A stretch of 64,000 nt of DNA from NCBI RefSeq assembly GCF_030272615.1, contig NC_081406.1, positions 266,088,192-266,152,191 on the forward strand. The letters are read 5' to 3'. Positions 59,161-64,000 of this stretch are shown here, piece after piece (the first letter of the stretch is position 1; the number at the start of each line of letters is the position of its first letter). This stretch comes from Cryptomeria japonica. Taxonomy: Eukaryota > Streptophyta > Pinopsida > Cupressales > Cupressaceae. The notes beneath the pieces are model-generated. The model was not told the DNA's origin, ran no database searches, and saw only the letters and a list, made by a program, of their open reading frames with translations. A program made the position numbers and the translations under genes.

Positions 59161-60966
59161 ATGAGTTTTACAACAATAAGCCCTACTTACACTATTCCCG
59201 TTAGACGAAGCCTTAGAATTAAGTCTTTCCAAGGTTTAATTACTGAGGAGATGGAACCTAATTTGAATAGCCTTTTTAACGAGGACACGTGTAATTCCTC
59301 TAATCCTCCTAATGATGAAGAAGCTCTCCATGAGGTTTCTGTAGAACAACTTTCAAAATTGGATAGCCAATTTGATGATTTTCAGCAATGGATGTCTCAA
59401 GAGTATCCCGATAGTCAAGCTCTTTCATTAATTGAGGGTCTAAAACGTATGCTTCAAAGTGATAAGAATGGAATTGATATTTTGCATGATATTGCACACA
59501 TTGTGGATTCGAATGTGATGCCTATGAAGAGTTGTGTTGAAACTTTAGGTTATACACAACCTCCTACTCAAGTCAATCATTCTGTTCCTTTAACAACTTC
59601 TATTGCTAGCATACCTACCTTTACATCAAACATAATGGCTACTTCTATACAAGACATTCCACCTATGATCACCAATCATGGGGGCAATCCTTCCTCTTCA
59701 ATTAACCCTCTGCCTTTATTTAATCCGACTTCTTCATTCATTCCTTCAATGAGTGTTCCTATTACATCTCCACAAATGAACATGACGCAAGGGGGCAATT
59801 CATTTAACCATTCCATTCGTCCTTGTAGTGCTCCTCTTTTTCAATCATCTCCTATGACTAACTATCATAGTGTCCCGCCACCTTACTCTCAATCAATACC
59901 TTCTTTCAATAACATAATACCTCCATCTCAATCTAACACATCTAATATGAATTCTTCAACTGAAGCGACCATTAACAATCTTGCACAAACTGTCTCTTCC
60001 TTACAGCAACAAATTGCCTCTATGAATCAATCTAAGTTTAGTGTGCCCACATTTGATGTTGCGAGCCCACTTTCTCTTGACATTGTTCGAGCTATCCCAC
60101 CTAAGCATGTTGAAATCCCGCATTTGGAGCTTTATAATGGTAAAGGTGATCCTCTAACACATGTTAAGACTTTTCAAACAATATGTACCGATTTTGCTTA
60201 TGACCAAAGGTTGCTGGCAAAACTGTTTACTAGGACGTTAAGAGATAAAGCCCTACAATGGTATTGCTCGTTGCCTTCTTATTCTATTACTTCTTTTGAA
60301 CAACTTGCAAATGCTTTCATTCAACAATTTCAAAACAATATAAGTCCTAAAGTTACTTTGATTGATTTAATGCATTGTAAACAAGGTGTTAAAGAAAAAG
60401 TGACTGATTTCATTGGTAGATATAAGCATTTGTATGCTCAAATTTCTTTTCCAGTGCCTGACAATGATATTCAAAGAATCTTTATTTCTAATTTACAAAA
60501 AGACATTAGAGAAAAACTTCTATTTTCTGAGTTTACTTCTTTCCAACAGTTGTGTGCAACTCTTCACAATTATCAACTGACTGTGAGTCAAATGGAACAA
60601 GCAAATCCTATGGCTCTGAGTGATAAGGGTGATAGTAGTCAACAACCATTTGGGAAGTTTAAACCGAACAAAGAGTCCATTAAATTCAATGAAAACATCA
60701 TCAACAACAATGTGAATGCAGCATCAGGTGTGCCTCCTATTTCTAAGTTTTTCAAGAAAGAAAGAAAGTTTACTCCTTTGAATGAATCATTGCATAGTAT
60801 TATGAATAAGTTATTGGAACAAAATGTGCTTACTCTCCCTCCTGTAAAGAAAATAGATCCTACAAAGATTAATTCACCCTATTTTGATAACAAATCTTTT
60901 TGTCAATTTCATTGTCAACCTGGGCATGATACTGAAAAATGTTTTGCTTTAAAGGGTAAAATTTAA
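59161..60966 (+). CDS. Tat-like gag, 601 codons, open
   Basis: The first quarter is acidic; then a Pro/Ser/Asn-rich spacer, the gag core (LELYNGKGDPLTHVKTFQTI, RDKALQWYCSLPSYSI, FIQQFQNNISPKV), and a C-terminal knuckle-like segment (FCQFHCQPGHDTEKCFALK). It forms the particle shell of the element. The frame is uninterrupted, unlike most retroelement genes in this window, suggesting this copy is comparatively young. It belongs to a truncated element. Confidence 0.9.
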   Translation: MSFTTISPTYTIPVRRSLRIKSFQGLITEEMEPNLNSLFNEDTCNSSNPPNDEEALHEVSVEQLSKLDSQFDDFQQWMSQEYPDSQALSLIEGLKRMLQSDKNGIDILHDIAHIVDSNVMPMKSCVETLGYTQPPTQVNHSVPLTTSIASIPTFTSNIMATSIQDIPPMITNHGGNPSSSINPLPLFNPTSSFIPSMSVPITSPQMNMTQGGNSFNHSIRPCSAPLFQSSPMTNYHSVPPPYSQSIPSFNNIIPPSQSNTSNMNSSTEATINNLAQTVSSLQQQIASMNQSKFSVPTFDVASPLSLDIVRAIPPKHVEIPHLELYNGKGDPLTHVKTFQTICTDFAYDQRLLAKLFTRTLRDKALQWYCSLPSYSITSFEQLANAFIQQFQNNISPKVTLIDLMHCKQGVKEKVTDFIGRYKHLYAQISFPVPDNDIQRIFISNLQKDIREKLLFSEFTSFQQLCATLHNYQLTVSQMEQANPMALSDKGDSSQQPFGKFKPNKESIKFNENIINNNVNAASGVPPISKFFKKERKFTPLNESLHSIMNKLLEQNVLTLPPVKKIDPTKINSPYFDNKSFCQFHCQPGHDTEKCFALKGKI

Positions 60967-63900
60967 GATTTGATTGATAATAATACTATCTCTGTTTCAG
61001 GAGTGAATGATAAAGGCAATACATCTGTAGCTCCTCCTAACCAAAATCTTAAGATTTTTACTGATCCATTACCTTCTCATACCTCTAATGTGATTGAGAC
61101 TAATGATTCCTCTTTCTCATCTGATGGTCTTGTGTCTATGACTCCGAATGTGATTAACTTTGTAGAACAGCAAGAAAACCCTAAAGAACCTTCCATCACA
61201 TTTGATTCTAGTGAAACTATTAGGGCACCTGATGGTCCTTTATACATAGTTGCAAAAGTCAAGAATACACAATGTCGGTTAAGACATAATCTGGACTTAA
61301 ACAACCACCACAAATATGCAACACCTCCAACAATTATGCCTCGATCATCCACAACACGCTACAATCACTGTGAATGTCACATAACATGAAGAACATTTAC
61401 AGACAAAAAAAATCTTTAATAACACGCACAATAATCAATATGGACCATTAATACACAGAACACGATCTAGAGATATTTACAAGCAATGTGAATTGCACCA
61501 TAAGAACCGCAATTCTTGGATTACTAGAATCATAATCATCTCTCTATAGGAGCTCAAGAACACCATCATAACTGACTGTCAACTTGAAAGATTCGCTTGT
61601 GGATTTCCAAATCATGAACCAATCAAACAAAGGACATAGATCAATGTATAGAATACATTCCACACATCCACAACTAAATATATTACAATTCTAGAGCAAT
61701 ACGAAGCACAAACTAGAATACCGAATAACACAAACAACTGAATAACATCCTTAATACCGGATCCCATAACTCAATCAAACAATCATGCAAACCTCTGAAA
61801 ACTTCTGCTGAACCTACTAGACATACATATCTCAAAGCCCATTAAACCACATCATCTCATCTGCAACATACAAGCTGAACCAACTCATCCATCCAAACTA
61901 CAACATTGGAATACACATAAGAATATGTTGACATCAATGACAAAACATCAACTAATGTCCAACAATCTCCCCCTTTGGCATTGATGGCAAGACATGAATG
62001 TGAAAAATAATCAATGCAAAGAAATAAATCAAGTCACAACAATCACCCTCAAAATCACAAGGATCGGCTCCCCCTTAGACAAACAATTCAAATCTCAAAA
62101 TGCTTCAAGGTTTTTCACATGCTCTTCTCCCCCTTTGACATCAATGAAAAAGGCTATGGAATTAGGATTCTCCCCCCCTTAGAATTATCTTCTAAACCAC
62201 TGAACACCAACACTGACTACTCCCCTTGAGTAGCAACCTCACTCATCAATCTGGATCATAAAATATCTCTGTGAAGTTCACCGGACTGATGCAAATCCAT
62301 GCATCTTAGTTCTAATAAGGAGGGACAATCACCCCTAATTTCTCTCTGAGATACTCAAAAGTATCTTTAGGAAAAGGCTTCGTAAATATGTTTACAATTT
62401 GTTTCTTTGTAGATACATACTCCAATCTGACTTCTTTCTTATCCACCTTCTCTCTCAAGAAAATAAACTTGATTGATATATTCTTTATTTTGGAATGCAA
62501 TACCATATTATTTGAAATATTGATAGCACTTGAATTATCACACTATATAGCAATAGGCTAATCATAAATAACTCCTATATCCTTCAACATCCGCTTCATC
62601 CAACTTACTTGAGTACAATTGCTAGCAGCAACAATGTATTCGACCTCTGCAGTAGATAAAGAAATAGCATTTTGCTTCTTACTTGCCCAAGAGATCAACT
62701 TCTTACCCAAAAAGAATGCACCACTTGCAGTACTCTTCCGGTCATCAACATCACCTACCCAATCAACATCTGTAATAGCACTCAAAGTGAAGTCATCATT
62801 CATAGAATACCATAAACAAATATCAACTGTCCCTTTCAAATATCTGAATATCCTTTTTATAGTAGTAACATGAGATTCCTTAGGATCAACTTGAAATCTA
62901 GCAACATGACACACATCATTCATTATATCAGGTCTAGTATGAGTCGAGCACAACAATCCACCAATCATAGATCTATATATGGTCTGATTAGCTTTCGGAG
63001 AGTGATCATCTTTTTTCAACTTACATCCGGTCACCATAGGTGTACCCACTGATTTAGAGTACTCAAAATCAAATTTGTTCAACAATTCCTTTACATACTT
63101 AGACTGAGATATGAAAATACCTTTATCCAATTGAGTAATTTGCAATCCCAGAAATAATTTCATCTCACCAATTATGATTTCCTCCAAAGATAATGTCATC
63201 AACAAAAAATTCAATAATCAAAATGTTATTCTGATCAATCTTGAAATAAAAAATCATTGACAACAGTACCTTTATTGAATCCAAGCTTCATCCAGTACTT
63301 ATCCAATCTGGCATACTAGGCTCTAGGGGATTGCTTCAATCCATAAAATGCTTTCTTCAACTGGCAAACCATGTCCTTTTCATCTGTCAGCTGAAATCCT
63401 CATGATTGCTCAATGTCGACTTCATCTTCCAATTCACCATTAAGAAAGGATGATTCGACATCCATCTGATAAACCTCAAAATCTTTATGAGCAACATAGG
63501 AAAGAAATAATTTGACAACTTCAATTATAGCTATCAGAGAAAAAGTCTCTTCATAATCAATTCCTTTCATCTATGAATAACGTTTACAAACTACTCTAAC
63601 TTTATTTCAAACTACTTCACCCTGTTCATTCAGCTTATTCTGGAATACCCATTTAGTTCCAAGTACATTGTTATCCTTGGGTCTAGGAACAAGAATCCAT
63701 GTATCATTTTTCTATACATGATTTAATTATTCTTCCATAGCTTTAATCCAGTTTTCATCTTTACATGCTTCATCAAAATTTTTAGGCTCAATCTTAGAAA
63801 GCAAACAAATTTATTCAGCAAGTCTTCTCCTAGTCATCATACCTTTATTCTTATCACCAATAATTTGATTTTCTAAATGATTCAACCTCCATACCTAGGA

Positions 63901-64000
63901 GTTTTAGGATTTTCTTGAATTTCAGGGTCTTGAACTCTTTCTTCTGCACAATCATTTGCACCTTTCTATTCATGCTCTGACTTTTCTGGATCAATCTAAA

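Larger units (their letters stand above)
56756..61265 (+). mobile_element. 5' half of a Tat-like Gypsy element
   Basis: The order is 5' LTR 56756-57986 (TGTCC...TTTACA), primer site from 57990 (TGGTGAACCCGACGTG), a long leader to 59160, gag 59161-60966 and the beginning of the protease region (GPLYIVAKVKNTQC near 61235). It then stops abruptly in the Copia LTR. RT, integrase and the 3' LTR are absent, so the element is truncated. The gag zinc-knuckle segment is shared with the gag-only element at 30-40 kb. Confidence 0.85.
56288..64000 (-). mobile_element. Copia element (minus strand) running off the window, with split 3' LTR
   Basis: The 3' LTR (plus-sense ends TGTTGGCAAC at 56288 and CCAACA at 61959-61964) is divided by a Tat-like Gypsy fragment (56756 to about 61265). 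A purine tract abuts the LTR at 61965-61979. The minus-strand pol follows: RNase H end (FTKPFPKDTFEYLREKLGV near 62340), RNase H and RT C-terminal part (62558-63214, with YLKGTVDICLWYS and STAEVEYIVAAS), and RT N-terminal part to the window edge (LKQSPRA near 63330). Several interruptions are present. Confidence 0.85.

Overview
The window reads as a seed-plant nuclear chromosome, most likely a gymnosperm (conifer-type) genome. One intron-rich, intact housekeeping gene sits beside about 50 kb of decayed, nested retroelements, with AT-rich spacers and long microsatellites. The species cannot be fixed from the sequence.

Region 1 (1-4100): AT-rich upstream DNA with several small tandem repeat arrays (about 35, 52, 162 and 172 bp periods). 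It also holds one short, unusually GC-balanced stretch at 3.5-3.96 kb with a possible divergent small gene. Region 2 (4130-13444): a complete sucrose synthase gene (SUS) on the plus strand. It has fifteen coding exons, all with GT-AG borders and consistent phase, giving an 824-residue protein with the catalytic residues in place. Region 3 (13445-14829): AT-rich spacer.

Region 4 (14830-26811): a full-length Ty3/Gypsy chromovirus with LTRs of about 3.2-3.3 kb, a perfect 5-bp target duplication (CTATC), a tRNA-Met-type primer site, gag, pol and a chromodomain. It is broken. Its leader encodes a peptide strikingly like the histone H3 tail.

Region 5 (about 26892-51136): a nest. A minus-strand Copia element was hit by a long plant LINE (about 28811-50774, with a diverged target duplication). 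The LINE was then hit by two LTR-type elements: a 10-kb minus-strand gag-only element (30053-40051) and a 3.6-kb element or solo LTR (42530-46148). The 3.6-kb piece carries what looks like a minus-strand host gene fragment. The LINE has ORF1 (DUF4283 plus zinc knuckle), ORF2 (endonuclease, RT, zf-RVT, RNase H) and an additional downstream reading frame resembling plant mobile/transposon-associated domains.

Region 6 (51142-64000): a pile of LTR pieces. It contains two solo LTRs with target duplications (51142-52208, 54140-55486), part of a minus-strand Gypsy with gag, a plus-strand Copia scrap, and a minus-strand Copia running off the window. The LTR of that last Copia is split by the 5' half of a Tat-like Gypsy (LTR, leader, 601-codon gag).

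Only SUS is clearly a working host gene. The most interesting leads are the H3-tail-like peptide in a chromodomain element, the extra LINE reading frame, the host gene fragment inside the LTR-type element, and a repeated GTGCAC-containing hairpin-like motif in the Tat leader. Order of events from nesting: Copia, then LINE, then the two insertions into the LINE. Hand comparison of LTR pairs gives about 5-6% difference. Under slow gymnosperm substitution rates that suggests on the order of ten to a few tens of millions of years; this is an estimate, not a computation.
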